From NCBI GenBank assembly GCA_946406115.1, contig OX291544.1, positions 10,850,001 through 10,914,000 on the forward strand: 64,000 nt of DNA. Direction: 5' to 3'. The first letter of the stretch is position 1. The number at the start of each line of letters is the position of its first letter. Below the pieces are notes generated by a model. That model saw only the letters and a program-made list of their open reading frames with translations, was not told where the DNA came from and searched no databases. Positions 19,456-31,857 of this stretch are shown here, one piece after another. This DNA comes from Apoda limacodes (lineage: Eukaryota; Arthropoda; Insecta; Lepidoptera; Limacodidae). A program made the translations under genes and the position numbers.

Positions 19456-22149
19456 AACTAGTTACCGTTGGAAATTTCAACAATTTATTTTATTTTATTT
19501 ATTATTGGTCAATTTTCAAATAATAAGAAAAATAAGAATACATATAGAACCTAATACGATTTCTATTTTAAAAGGTATTATAAAGAGTTAAAGTTATGCA
19601 TGGTAAAGTTTCAACACAAATAAAGAATTTCTATTGATATATTGCCCTTTTTATTACGATTCGACATTAGGATAGAAGAAGGCCGTAGTCAGGTAAAGGA
19701 TGGCCAATATTAGGGAAATTTGCCGTACAAAACTTTAACCGCTTATTATTCTTTGTCACGTAATTTAAGATGTTTATAATCACTATATATACTCAATAAC
19801 ATAAAGTGTAAATGTCAAATAGCCCGACAATGCAAATTCAACGGTGGATAACTTCAAGGTTCAGGTATAGTTAGGACTGAAAGTTGCGTTTCATGTTAAG
19901 GGGCCGACATTTGGGTGTTTTACCCTACTCCATTTCAAAAAATACTTACTACGATTATTGTTTACGAATTACAACCTTTATAGATTATTTTGGTATTATT
20001 AATTATCTATTGACCACCAATGTTACATTTATGTTACCTTTCATTTCTTTAGTAGGTAGGCAGTGTACACGTTTTTTAAAAGTTACAACTTACTACTTAA
20101 CTTTATCAACAATTTCGTAACGTTATTTCGTAACGTACAATTATTTTGAAAAATACTAATTAAGTAGCCTATAAGTACCTATAATATATATGTATTAATT
20201 TAAAAATGGTAAAAGGTAAGTAAATATTGGTACTTACATTTTACCATTAGTAACATTATTATGATTTTAAAGTAAATTTTAAAACGGTATCTACCCGTAT
20301 GTGTGGGTCAAAATGTTACGAGGTAACAAGTTACCTACCTATTTTATTATCGTCCTTGCTGGTCTCCGTGAAAAGATAAATGAATGTTAGCTCAGAAACC
20401 TCCTCCTATTTCAATATTCATTACTGCCTATAAATAAAGAATTTTTCAAAAAAAAACTCGCATAACCTTTATAAGTTTGAATAAGTAGGTACCTAGCTAT
20501 TTTCTCAGAGAGCGCGCCCAACATTACAACCAATGACATTCTTTTATGCCTTTAACTTTAGCGCAAGTGGTAGCAGTAAATTAACATAGTTTTATCGCGA
20601 TGGGATAAACAATATGGCAGCACGTTAAATACTTATTAAATTAAAAAAATAATGATGATAATTCATTTATACTTCGTTAATGCTCAAAATATAGTATTTT
20701 TGGGTGACAGTCATATCGCTTATCAGAATACTGACGTTCCAACTATCGGACAAAATCATACCAGAATAAGGCGCGCGGCGCGGGGAAAGGGGGTCTCGCG
20801 CCCGCGTCGTGTTCGATAGGGACAGCAACATTTTAGCAAAAATGTATTCTCTTAAGTGACTGACAGTTGTTTGTGATGTTCGTAACGAGTGTATTTTCCT
20901 CGTAAAGATGTAGTTGGGATTTTCATTGGCTAGACATGTGTCTCGATATCTCAATTGGTTCAGCGTCTACGGACTGTAAGAATTGTTGCAAGTTCATAGT
21001 ACAGTCAAATTAGTGAAATTTACTAAAGTCTGGATATAAGTCTAAGAAGTAACAAAAACATTTCTGATTGTTTTGTATGAGTTTAAGAATGAACCTAATT
21101 CAACCGTTAAGAAATTTAACCCCCCGGAAGGGGGTGTAATTGGCTAAAAATTATGCAGTCTCCCGTGCAAAGCAAGAAAGAAAAAAATTTTAGTTTGTGA
21201 TATAAAGCCAACCTTTTTTGTGATTTTAAACAACAATAGTAATAACAGCTACGGAACCCTACACTTAGCATGATCTGACATCCTTTTTTTAAATTATAAA
21301 TTTAAAAAAAAAACATAATTTCTATTGAACCCGTACGAAACCGAGCCTGTTCGCTAGTTTAAAATTTTTAAATAGATTACAATATGTACCAAAGTGGTCT
21401 TACACGGTTCTTAACTTTGCTTGAATAAGTTTTATATAATTTCTAAAATTACGGCACCTTAATATATACTAAATATACACCGGGGGAAACTTTCTGGGTG
21501 TGTTGTGTCATCTTAGTTTTACAAAAAAAAAAACACAACCACATGAATTACATACATATTTTTTCGTAATTTGATTGTCGTCATATTATAATACTTACAC
21601 TAAAGTAAAGAATTCTAAACAATTTGATCCTGTGAGCGTTTGCGTTAAATGGACTAATTTGACAAACTTCCGTTTCAAATTTTATTTTTTTATAGCGTGC
21701 AAATGTATGCCTTTATATTATATAACAAATTTAAAGTTATATAACTACACTAGTTTCCCTTGAAGTACAATTTACAAATATATAACAACATCATGTTCTA
21801 TAGTTTGCCCAGGAATGCCAAATTAGCTGCGTGTTTTACATTTTGTTTTTAATGCCTAATGTAAGTTTGCACAAATCTGCTGAGTTTTTCTTGAGGCGCG
21901 AACTAAAATAAATAAATAAGTAGGTTCTCATACATAACACATATTTATAAGTAAACTAAATTCTATGCATCAAAAAAGTTTATTTTAAAATATTACTTTA
22001 TGGTACTTTAAAGTTGAAACTTAAGATTTAAAGGCCTTCCGTACATAATAGGAAAAATATTAAGTTATATGCTCTAACAGTTCAAAACAAAACAACAACT
22101 ACACGAGTTACTTCCATAATTTTCCATAATTTACTACCGACTATACCTA
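19456..22149. other. Long region without genes
   Basis: Apart from the hairpin at 20205-20248, a GC-rich patch at 20770-20815 (CGCGCGGCGCGGGG) and a small CCCCCCGGAAGGGGG hairpin at 21121-21136, nothing is recognised. ORFs at 19884 and 20667 have no family resemblance. Confidence 0.35.
20205..20248. repeat. Short inverted repeat, 18-bp arms
   Basis: AATGGTAAAAGGTAAGTA, an 8-nt loop, then TACTTACATTTTACCATT: 17 of 18 pairs match. No terminator or RNA-gene context. Confidence 0.6.
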
Positions 22150-22317
22150 CTTTCTTTATTTTTATTTATATCACGAAGGTGGCAAACACTGTGGCCTATG
22201 AACGCTTGTAACACCAGGAATATCACACGCGCGTTGCCGACCCTTTAAAAATCCAAGTTCTTTCTTGAAGAACCCCATACTGTAGTCCTTAAAAAAACCC
22301 TTGTGATGGGGCTGATA
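22150..22317 (-). mobile_element. Jockey-like LINE 3' end, 5'-truncated
   Basis: Aligns with 56195-56375: plus-strand GGTGGCAAACACTGTGGCCT, ATGAACGCTTGTAACACCAGG, GCGCGTTGCCGACCC and ATACTGTAGTCCTT. On the element strand this is the last 50 or so codons (FKKE...FLKG...RASD pattern, frameshifted) plus the 3' UTR. Confidence 0.75.
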
Positions 22318-23426
22318 CTATTTAAGTCTAGACTGCATCTTTGTTATAAAAATATTTATTTACATTGACAATATAAGACTATATCCATATACCAAATAGG
22401 TTAATGGAATAAGCTAATTTTTAAAGGAGTCTTTGATAGTATTGGACTTCATTTCATTTGTATAATATTAATGTACAAGTATTTTTAAATGAAGAAAGCT
22501 AAATGGCAGCTTGTATTACTTAGGTACTACAAGGCATGAGTCTACTACAAAATATATTAATCTAGTTTCATACAATGTTATAGATATATTCAGGCAAGTA
22601 AGTTTGTCAACTAAACTTTTCACCTACCTAAAGCCTTAGTTTTAGGTAGTTTTAAAGTTTTAGGACTCTAAAACCTATTATCTATTTTAAGCAGGTAATT
22701 AATTGCAGGTAGGTATTCAGTATCTGGTACCGGTAAACTGAAACCTGAGTTCGGGTCACCTGCAAATGAAATGCATTTTGCGAACACATTTCCTCCTCTT
22801 ATTCGAACGCAATGCTCATCCAATATTGAGTATCTATCTAACTCATGATTCCGAGGGTTTCATTACTGAATGCTGCATCGCTGTAGGTAGTTAGTTTTAA
22901 GGGTTTCGTACCACAATGTTGAAAGGAACGCCTTTGATTAGACTGCGGTGTCTGCAAGTATTTTGTCAGCAATTGCAAATATTACCGAAAAAAAAAATTT
23001 TTTTTGTAAAAATAAAAAATCAGATTTAATGATAACCTAACCTTGGGTCGGCTGATCCAATGTTAAAGTTAAGTTAAGTAAGTGCATTGAGATTTTCAAC
23101 CGAAGTTAGAAACAAGCATCGATCTATTGACGTAGCTATCTCTCTAAATTGAAAATCCTACCTTTTGCTTCGTCGTTAAACGTCGAATAATGTCGACCTC
23201 GATTCATTTCCAGCAATGTGGTTAGTCGGTCGTTTTCAGTAGAATTTCTCCAACAACTTGTGAAACGCTTATTTTGCTTCATTAATTTAAGGTAGGTTTA
23301 ACAAATTAATACTGACAGACGAATTAGATATCAGAAATTTAAATGTAAATAGTATTTAATGATAGGTACTAATATTAATTATTTCTCACCATTTTATATG
23401 TTCAAATGTGCATAGAATGCCTGGTC
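22318..23426. other. Unassigned sequence
   Basis: No gene. A poly-A/T tract lies at 22989-23015. No other repeat recognised. Confidence 0.35.
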
Positions 23427-23853
23427 TTTTTAGGGTTCCGTACCGAAATGGGATTTATTACTAAGACTACGCTGTCCGTCCGTCACCAGGCTGTATCTCA
23501 TAAACGGTGATAGTAAGACAGTTGAAATTTTCAAAAAAGATGTATTTCTGTTTTGGCTATAACAAAAAACTAAAAAACAGAATAAATAAATATTTAAGGG
23601 AGCTCCCATACAACAAATGTGATTTTTTTGTTTGTTTTGCTCGATATTGATATAAGGTATGAGGTAGACGCTTGAAATATTCACAGAATATTTAGTTTTA
23701 ATAATTTATTATATTAATCTAAATAATTTAATTAAAATAAAACAAATATTTAAGGGGGGGGGGGGGGCATAAAACAAAAGTATTTTTTTTGCCGTTTTTT
23801 ATAGATAATGGTAAGGAACCCTTCGAACGCGAATCCGACTCGCACTTGGCCGA
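23427..23853 (-). repeat. Short interspersed repeat (GGCCAAGTGCGAGTCGG family), long variant
   Basis: On the minus strand it begins CGGCCAAGTGCGAGTCGGAT and ends GGTACGGAACCCTAAAAA. It carries a second, diverged copy of the central AAATATTTAAGGGGGCTCCCAT block and an extra segment of about 160 bp. The plus-strand copy at 33804-34246 has the same extra segment. A run of 14 G lies at 23754-23767. No ORF or Pol III boxes identified, and superfamily unknown. Confidence 0.75.
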
Positions 23854-26800
23854 TTTATTTTTACTACCCGTTGTTTAAAAAAAGGATAGAAACTAACACT
23901 TCAATTGTGCGTAATTACGTATGCATGTAAGTCTTTACGGCTTTAATCTCCAGATTCAGTCACTGGTTACCCCTACCAGTTTTTTCATACCCTCTCCCCC
24001 TCAGTGTAATCTATTACAAAACTGTGTGCCGGTTTTCACAAGACACCTTTCTGTAAAATGATTTCAGGAATAAATGCAAAGTCGGAATATTAAGACTGTG
24101 GTATACGGGCGATCGAACGGATATACGAAACTATAAGATTTCCGTATTTTCCATTTGACTCCGAAATTCTAACAAGATATGCGTTGTGTAAGGCAAAATG
24201 TAAAGGAATTTATAATGCATTATACTATGATACCTTATTCATTGTTTTTAACTATACAACGCAGTAATACCACAGAAGTTTCTCTTTTTTTTAATAATTT
24301 TGTCACGGAACCTAAAAAATTGTGATGATGAACGACGTATTTTTAATCAACGACAGTTGAAATGAAAACGTCCGTAAAATTTGTGTGTTTTGACTGAGAA
24401 CAAAGCGTTTTTCGTGAATAGAGCAAGTGCCCGACAATGGGACGATTCGGAAGACACCGCAGTCACCGGGATCAACCGCTGTCATAAAACAATAAGCGAC
24501 CTGAAGCATTGTTATCCCAAAAATAATATTGTCATTACTATAGTAGGTATAATTTTTATTTTTCTTTGACAATTTAGTAGACCGACTTTTTACAAGCTTT
24601 TATTTAGCTTTACCTGTACCTGTCTATATAGTGTGTAAATCAAATCCTGACCTACTTTCCGGTGTTCGACTGAGCTGAAATTACATGTAAATCGGATGAC
24701 AATGCAATATAATGATGTGACAGAGCTGGTCTGATGATGGAGCCTAAAGGTGGCCATAGAAAGTCTGTAACGAAATATAATATTATATTAAAATTATTAC
24801 CAAGCCTGCACTCTATATCTGTCGGTCTGTCTATTAGCTGTTCGAAAAAAGTATGTCTGATTTATATAAACTCAAATATGAAAGGTAGAATAAGCATATA
24901 TTTCTTGAATTATTTTGTAGTATTCATAAACTTAGTTATGTCTTAAAGCTATTCAACGGCGGGTTGTGTGTCTACAAGTAACATATTAAATATAATTAAT
25001 TTTATAAGCAGCATGTGAGATATAATATAATAACTTCCAAGCCTCCTCCTTCAAATACTATCGTTCCTTATTATTTCAGTAAATAAGCGAGGAATTACGT
25101 CAGAAGCGATTATCAGTCGTTTTACACATAAATTATTAAAAAAAATAGTTTGTTTATAATGTTATGGTATTTATTAATATCAAATATTAATAGTACATAG
25201 TGAATTGAAGGTGTTAAGGAGAAAATTATTAATGAGCGGTCGAAAGCTTAAATGACTCGGGTTTGCAATTTTTGTACCGCTCTTGTTTTAGACAATGTCG
25301 TGTTCATCACATTTGCGAGTAAAAAAAAAAATTAAGGTGAAAAAATAAATAAACATACAAAAACACAATTAAAATGGCGGAAACAGAAATATAGAATAAA
25401 ACACCAACAGTAGTATCTAGAGAATTTATGAATTAAAAAGTTAAAATTATAATAGAAGTTAAAATTTGTAATGAGGATCAGTACAGTTAAAACAAATTAA
25501 ATAGAATTGGTACCTATGTTGTTCTTTATAACATAAGAATGGTATATCTTTTTGAATTATTAAAATCGGACCATTACTTACAGATATATTAAATAAAAAA
25601 AAAGTCTTCCGTGCCGCTAAAAGCCAATGCGCCGCGATTACGTGTGACGTCATCGTACTTGAACGGACTGCGCGCGCGTGCACTCATTCACTAATCTCTC
25701 CCGACTCAACGGAGCTGAGACGCGATATGTACCTAAATAAAGTGTCAATACATATCAAGAGTGTAAATTTGTGATAATTACTATAAAACCAATACTTACA
25801 CATTATGAGTATTAATAAAGTTGAAGCTGGTTTTGTACAAGCTCAATAATATAAAGTGGATTCTTTTATGGTATTTGAATACCTAGGTGATAATGATTCG
25901 TAGTTTACCAGTGCTGAGATCCGTGGTTGGAAACTACAGAAGTAAGGTTGCACCTTATTTATCTGCCTACTTATTGTAACTTTAGTACTTTAGTTAGATA
26001 GAATCCACGCCACCACTCAAGTCCGATAATTAGGTAAGTATACTAGGTATGTATTATCTGTAGCCACCGGCAAGGAATTTACTCTCTATTGAGAGGGTGC
26101 GAGGGGTTAGATTCTTTATCTAGGATCGAGTGGACACCAGTAGTCTTGTTACTAAATCTTGTCAATAAGAAATATACCTAATAGGTACCTATTCCACAAA
26201 GTGCTATCCCTATCAAAGTATAACTTGATGTTTCTCTGGTTTCCAATAAGGTAAAACAGATTCGCCAATGTTTTATTAAATTTTATTGCAATAGTTCCAG
26301 TTTTTATGACAGGACTTGAGTTAAGCTGTATGCAGGGACGTATACAGTATACAGGGGGGATAGTTGGGATTTATTTTTTAAGTCCGTGAATCAAACATAA
26401 ACACTGCGCGCTTTATTACTGCCAACGGCCAACTGGCGGCCGATGAGTAAGATGACGTCACGCACTCTGTGCCGCGACAACTCTGTGATCGACGCATTAA
26501 TTTGAACACTACTAGCTCATTTTTGGTCGTATGACAAAAAAAAATATACTAATATTTTTGATATTTCAAGGACTTTAATACTACATTCAAAACTAAAAAC
26601 TTCGTTGAAACTCATTGCTTGTAGCTCTTAGAATGTAGTTCATATCTTGGACCACAGATGGCGTTTTTATACATGAATAGACAGAGTTCCTAGAGCGCGC
26701 GCGGTGCAGAACAGGTGCAGGTCAGATTTTATATGTTCTATAAACGCCAGCTTTGCCCTAAGTAAAGTAAAATTTGCAAAGAAAATGCCCATGGGAGTAA

Positions 26801-27159
26801 ATTAAGTCTTAGCACCCTTTCCCTGGACGTTATTACATTGTTTGCGAGTAAGTGCGATGAAAAAAAATAGAAATCCAATAACGAAATTTGACAATAAAAC
26901 TCTCGGAAAAAATTGAAAACATTTCATTTTTTAACGTGCGGAATTGTCAATGTTTTTTCACAATAGGGTATCGCGCGCATCGATCTGAAAATTATGTATC
27001 GGAATCACAATGAATTTATGACGAGATCCCTAAGGAAGACTGGTCCAATTTCTTTTTACAGTGGTTTCAGCGAATGCAAAAATTTCAGAATTATGCGGGT
27101 ATGTAATATGAGAAACAATAAATGTACCTATTAATTACAATTAATCAATGTATACTTGT
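23854..27159. other. Long region without genes
   Basis: Overlapping ORFs on both strands at 24312-24572 show no family features. Two TGACGTCA palindromes (25645-25652, 26453-26460) lie in locally GC-rich patches (GCGCGCGCG at 25673, GCGGCCGATG at 26437). No recognised transposon. Confidence 0.35.
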
Positions 27160-27372
27160 TGGTCTGTGTTGGCTCAGAGATTTCGATTTCATCTTGTGTC
27201 ATGAGTGTCGGAGGTTTGAGCCTATCGTGTAACAATGAGTTAATTTTTCAAGTAGGTTCAGTGATAATTAGCGCTAATGGCTTAGCGGTGAAGGCAAACA
27301 TTGTGAGGAAACCTTCATATATATATAAAAATAGACATATGTGAAGTACACAATCCGCACAGGGCCCGCAGG
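27160..27372 (+). mobile_element. tRNA-derived SINE, plus copy
   Basis: Head with B-box-like GGAGGTTTGAGCCTATCGTG (27209-27228), body GCTTAGCGGTGAAGGCAAAC and GTGAGGAAACCT, tail CACAATCCGCAC. It is homologous to the minus copies at 27519-27795 and 31858-32150. Diverged in the B box, so it is probably old. Confidence 0.7.
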
Positions 27373-27518
27373 TCTTTGAAATAAGTAAAAGAATGCTGAT
27401 ACTTGGTCTTTTCCAGTTAATCTTAATCTTGCAAACTGCAGCGTCAGTTATGTAGTATGAGACCGAATGGTGTTGAATATGCAGTGACAAATAGCAGTAA
27501 ACCATTTTCGGTCTGAAC

Positions 27519-27795
27519 CAGTCTCATACGTCCCCACTGCTGGCGCACGGCCTTCTCTATTTGTGCCATTGTCCACACGCGGGCCCAGTGCGGATTGTGG
27601 ACTTCACATACGTATTTTTTTGACATATGCAGGTTTTCTCTCGATGTTTTCCTTCACCGAAAAGCCAGTAGTGTGAATAATCAATGTACTTGAAAAATTA
27701 AGAAAAATACTCATCGGTACACGCCGGGTCTCGAACCTCCGCTACTCAGGACGCAAAGTGAAATCGAAACACCACAGCCACCACCGACTTTTTCG
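27519..27795 (-). mobile_element. tRNA-derived SINE, minus copy
   Basis: Element strand: TTTCGATTTCACTTTGCGTC, B box GGTTCGAGACC, CGGCGTGTACCGATGAG, then GGTGAAGGAAAACATCGAG, CACAATCCGCACTGGGCCC and CCAGCAGTGGGGACGTATGA at the 3' end. The B box matches the Pol III consensus. It lies about 146 bp from the plus copy, tail to tail. Confidence 0.8.
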
Positions 27796-28884
27796 GTTGA
27801 TTAGTTACAAATTCCTCTGTCTTATCCTGGAAGTCCTGTAACACCAAATAGAGCTAGAAGAAGTGCTAGAATCAGAAGAAGAGCTAAATCTTATGAAGCT
27901 CAAAACCATGCTATCTGATAAAATTTAAATTATATTTTTTGTATCTTTGACATTGTGTAAACATAAACAAAAATAGAAAGATGTGGGTTTTTACATCGGA
28001 TATCATATTTTAGATTAAATGAATCTATTTTGAAATGCTAATCCAAGCAATAAAAAATATGAGGACAAACATTATTGATTATTTGTAATAAATAAAAGAC
28101 AATTGACCACACAATTAACAGTTCCAAGACATTTGTCTTAGTATAAGCATTACGTGATTTTAATCTTTTGACAGTCAAACAAAAAATTGTAGTACACGAG
28201 AAACTGAAAGGGGTTTTTACCTATTACGTACCTACCTACGGTTTTGTAAGGAATGCCAAAAGATATTCAAAGCTTAATTCTAAATTGTAATTTATATTCA
28301 TTGAAAAACTTTCAAATCGAGCTTAAAATAAAGTTATCGGTATCAGCTATCCAATTTCACGGTTCACAAGATTTTCTGAGTTGGTCGTACATCTTAATAA
28401 AATGGAAAGCCGTGTGACCTTCACATGCCCAATATAATGTAGGTACATTTACATTGATTGAAATATGTAAATGACATTTTTTCTATTATGAGTAAATATT
28501 AGTATTTTTACTTAATATATTTTTTGACAGTAGCAAATCAACTTACCACATCATGCTATTTAACAAACATAAATAACCTATTACATATAGTAATATCTGG
28601 GCATGGTAGGGAGTGACTAGCATGTGAGTCCCACGTATTTCAAAAAACGTCATTCAGATAACATAATTAGAATTTGATGTAATGAAATCATGATGATTGC
28701 AAAAGTTTGCAATATTCGTTTTTTAAAGACGATTATGTATCGTTATCGAGCCTTGTTTCGTATTGATTGCTATTAAAGTATTGTACATTCAGTTTTATGA
28801 ATTTTGAAATGATAAATATATACCTACCTACTGTAATAAAAATAATATGAAAAGCCTTTTTTATGTCTTTCTTATTGAGAATTG
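27796..28884. other. Unassigned AT-rich sequence
   Basis: No coding potential or recognised repeat. Confidence 0.4.
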
Positions 28885-29149
28885 AGCCTATTTAGTAGTG
28901 TGGCCAGCTGCTGTGCAGAGGGTGTGGGTTCGGTTCCCGCACTGGACAAACATTTATGTCATAATATAAACATTTTTGTTTGTTTTTTTGTTTTGTTTGT
29001 TTGAGTCTGGGTGTTTTTATGAACCATATGTATGTATTTACAAAAAAAGTAATATTTATGTATTTGTATCCGTTGTCTGGTACCCATAACACAAGGTTTG
29101 CTTACTTTGGGGCCAGACGCCGCTGTGCAATGTGCAAAAATATTTATTA
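28885..29149 (+). mobile_element. tRNA-derived SINE, near full length
   Basis: Head GCCTATTTAGTAGTGTGG (A-box region) and GTGGGTTCGGTTCCCGCACT (B box GGTTCGGTTCC), a T-rich body with GTTTGTTTGAGTCTGGGTG, and a 3' end GGGGCCAGACGCCGCTGTGC with CAAAAATATTTATTA. The head matches the SINE at 8117-8234. A Helitron-like element begins directly after it, so the SINE tail was probably the Helitron target. Confidence 0.8.
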
Positions 29150-29382
29150 CTAGCTGTCCCGGCGAACGTTGTTCCGCTGCCGTCCCTCTGTACCCGGCGA
29201 AAGTTGGTTTTTACCTATAGTGCCCGAGTCCGGCTCGCACTTGACATATCGAGATAAAAACTATCCTATCTTTTAAGTTGGATCAAATAACAGATATTTA
29301 CGAAGTTTGATCAAAATCAGTTCAGTAGTTTAGGAGTCCATTGAGGACAAACATTGTGACACGAGATTTATATATATTAAGA
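29150..29382 (-). mobile_element. Helitron-like non-autonomous element (233 bp)
   Basis: On the minus strand it starts TCTTAATATATATAAATCTC after A and ends CCGGGACAGCTAG before T. Internal segment on the plus strand: GATCAAAATCAGTTCAGTAG and CCTATCTTTTAAGTTGGATC. The sequence differs from the TCCATAC subfamily but has the same type of ends. It contains a GTCCGGCTCGCACTTG segment also seen in the short interspersed repeats. Confidence 0.7.
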
Positions 29383-29620
29383 TTATAATTATTTAGTAGC
29401 TAATGAATTATATAAAATAAATAAATAGAAGATTATGTAGAGTTTCTCTTTAAGGTAAGTATATTGTTTAGCCAACGATAAGTGTTGAAAGACCTGAAAA
29501 AAGATAAACATTTCTGTGGAGATTTGTATAGATCGGTAACTAAAGGGTTGGTCCCTCAGTCAATAATATAAAGCCGTTGATACTATGATGCTGAAACATC
29601 GAGTAGCGTCATGTATAAAC
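29383..29620. other. Unassigned sequence
   Basis: Short AT-rich spacer, nothing recognised. Confidence 0.4.
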
Positions 29621-30616
29621 TGAAACTTAAACTTTTTATTCAAGTAGACTTTTAAACAACACTTTTGAATCTTAAGTTAAATTATAATTTTTTTATACTT
29701 TACCACCGGCTCGGAATGATTTTACTACCGAGAAGAACCGGCAAGAAACTCAGTAATTAATATTTTATACTTTTAAACTACATATTAAAAATAATACAAT
29801 ATAGTCTTAAACTAGGTAATAACATAATATACAATGTTTTCATTTAAAAATGTGACGAATGCCTGCCAATTAATTAGGTTTTAATTCATTCATCAACTTT
29901 GTAATAGCTTTTTTTCATTAAACTATGTTTGAGACATATTTAAATTTATTAGGGGCTTAATTCACCAAAAGTTCTGGAGTTTTATGGTAAAATTATAAAC
30001 TTTATATTGCAAAAGAGGTATGTATCTTCTGAAGACGGCATTTTGGAACTGCCAATTTATCCTTATTTCTTGTATTACCACTGTGTACCTGACTATTTTT
30101 AGCAAATAAGTGACGATTTTTGCATACTAACATTATACAAATAAAGATATATTGGCAATGAACAGTTAAATTATCAACTTTCCTAAATGGTTCCCTACGA
30201 GAAATTCGAGCATCCAATTTAGAAAATGACCGTAATGCACTCTTTTGCAAAATAAAGACTGCCGTAAACCACTGAAAAACCATTGAAAGTGCTCTACTTA
30301 CGTCGTCAAAATTACTTTTATATCTGTCAACTTTAAATAAAAGAGAAGTGTCATCTGCAAATAATACAATGTTGCACAGCTTATCCACAAAGAAAGTCAT
30401 TGACGTAAATTAAAATAAGAAAAGGACCTAAAATTGAACCTTGAGGAACTCCCAATTTTGTTTCGAAGCCTTTAGATTTTACTTCATTGATTTGAACCTT
30501 TTGCGTTCCACTACTTAAATATGGGCGGATAAGCTCAAGAGCTTAATCTGCAATACAATAATGACTAAGTTTTCGTATAAGAGTTTCATGTTGGACGCAG
30601 TCGAATGCCTTAATGA
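29621..30616 (-). mobile_element. LINE (Jockey/CR1 group), internally deleted, (AAGTTT)n-like tail
   Basis: Element strand from about 30616: KAFDCVQHETL (RT motif A), motif B region in other frames, then the ORF at 30400-30002, then a 3' UTR with TTCTTGCCGGTTCTTCTCGG, nearly the same as in the 2.8 and 34.5 kb copies. The tail is AAGTTTAAGTTT. The RT thumb and connection are deleted: the residue run QWFTA of the RT is followed at once by VFILQKSALR of the C-terminal region. Confidence 0.8.
30002..30400 (-). pseudogene. LINE RT motif C fused to C-terminal domain by deletion
   Basis: 132 codons. NIVLFADDTSLLFKV (catalytic FADD at about residues 15-18) leads into MVFQWFTA, then ILQKSALRSFSKLDARISRR, which in the 34.5 kb copy lies about 60 residues after the WG motif of the C-terminal region. 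The junction is in frame, so the deletion created a continuous chimeric ORF. The protein would lack the thumb, so RT activity is not expected. Confidence 0.75.
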
Positions 30617-30737
30617 CTAATAGATTGTTAACTAAGGGTTGAGAGGCACCCATTTCGAGGTTAGAGTCTTCGAATAAAATATAGCGAACAAAATCTTCAT
30701 AGAATTAAGAATGTTATCTATAGTAATAACTGAAGAA

Positions 30738-30761
30738 ATATATATATATATATATATATAT
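30738..30761. repeat. (AT)12 microsatellite
   Basis: Perfect dinucleotide run of 24 bp. Confidence 0.95.
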
Positions 30762-30826
30762 GAAGATTTGTTTATGTTGCAAAATTGATGTTAGGAGTTA
30801 TATGTATGAACCGTCGTGTCTGTACA

Positions 30827-30918
30827 TCCATACTAATATTATGAATATATGCGAAAGTAACTCTGTCTGTCTGTTACCTCTTCACGCTTAAACCGCTGTA
30901 CCGGTTAGCAAAAGCTAG
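30827..30918 (+). mobile_element. Helitron-like element, very short (92 bp)
   Basis: TCCATACTAATATTATGAAT at the start after A, TTAGCAAAAGCTAG at the end before T. It retains TCTGTCTGTCTGTTACCTCT and TTCACGCTTAAACCG. It is probably an internal-deletion derivative of the longer copies at 17.0 and 39.6 kb. Confidence 0.75.
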
Positions 30919-31857
30919 TTCAAAATAATAACCAAAAAAATTAAGTGTCGTGGAAAGAGATTAACAAAAATATAACGGCAAAACAAACTTATTGTAACAG
31001 AAGGCCTTTTTTCCTCTAAAGCTACGCTCATCTGATCTGCCCATGTTCATAGTGATACGACTGGAATTAACTTTAAGGGGTTTGTGGGGAGCGAGGTTAT
31101 GCATTGTGGTATTGAAGTAGCATGGTGTTCTAGAGCGGCAGAAGGTTTAACATCATACCAAGTATACTAAAAAAATTTAGTTTACACCTGTGACTCATTC
31201 TGATACCAATCGTTGATAGCATAAAAAGGTTGGTATCTTAATTTGTTTTGCCTTTTTAGTTATTTACCAGTTTTAAACTACATTCCAAGGTTAAGTATGG
31301 GTATGTATTGTTTTGTCACAGAAGACTTAAAAAAACATTCGCAGATCTATGGATTTTTTTAGGCAATCTATGGAATTTTCAGCCTCGACCTTCAGATTAT
31401 TAAAATCTGATCTGGCAATACTGCTGACTAATTCGCGCCCCGGCACCTCCCTACCGCAACAGCCGAAGCAAGGTCATTTTAAAAGACTTACAATTTCGTG
31501 GGAGAAAGCATGGCGTTTTTTCTGAAAAGGATTTTGATGATGAATTAGGATCAAATTTTCCAGGTAGTAAAAAAAATAAGGTTCTTACCGAGTACAAAAT
31601 GGCTTTTTTTTACGCTCGGAATGAAAGCTTCCTTCCTCGGCTAAAAAAATACATTTCGTACCCGGTACGAATTATAATATTCTATACAGTTTCTGTTTTT
31701 ATTTTTAGGAACCATACAAATGGAAAAATAAATAAATTTAGACAAAAACATTTTTTTTAAACAACTCCTAAAACCTGATTCAATGCACTTGATACCATTT
31801 GTAATCGTCATACTAAATTTCTTCTGTAATCCAACGATTTTATTGAATGTTTCAAAT
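30919..31857. other. Unassigned sequence
   Basis: 31370-31520 has more even composition (CGCGCCCCGGCACCTCCC). 31590-31680 has two similar motifs, CCGAGTACAAAATG and CCGGTACGAATT. No gene or named element. Confidence 0.35.

Noticed and set aside
24312..24572. Overlapping ORFs on both strands
   Set aside because: No motif, no neighbour, and mutual overlap. Treated as chance.
27209..27760. tRNA genes in the SINE pair
   Set aside because: B boxes only. Bodies match a SINE repeated at 31.9 kb.
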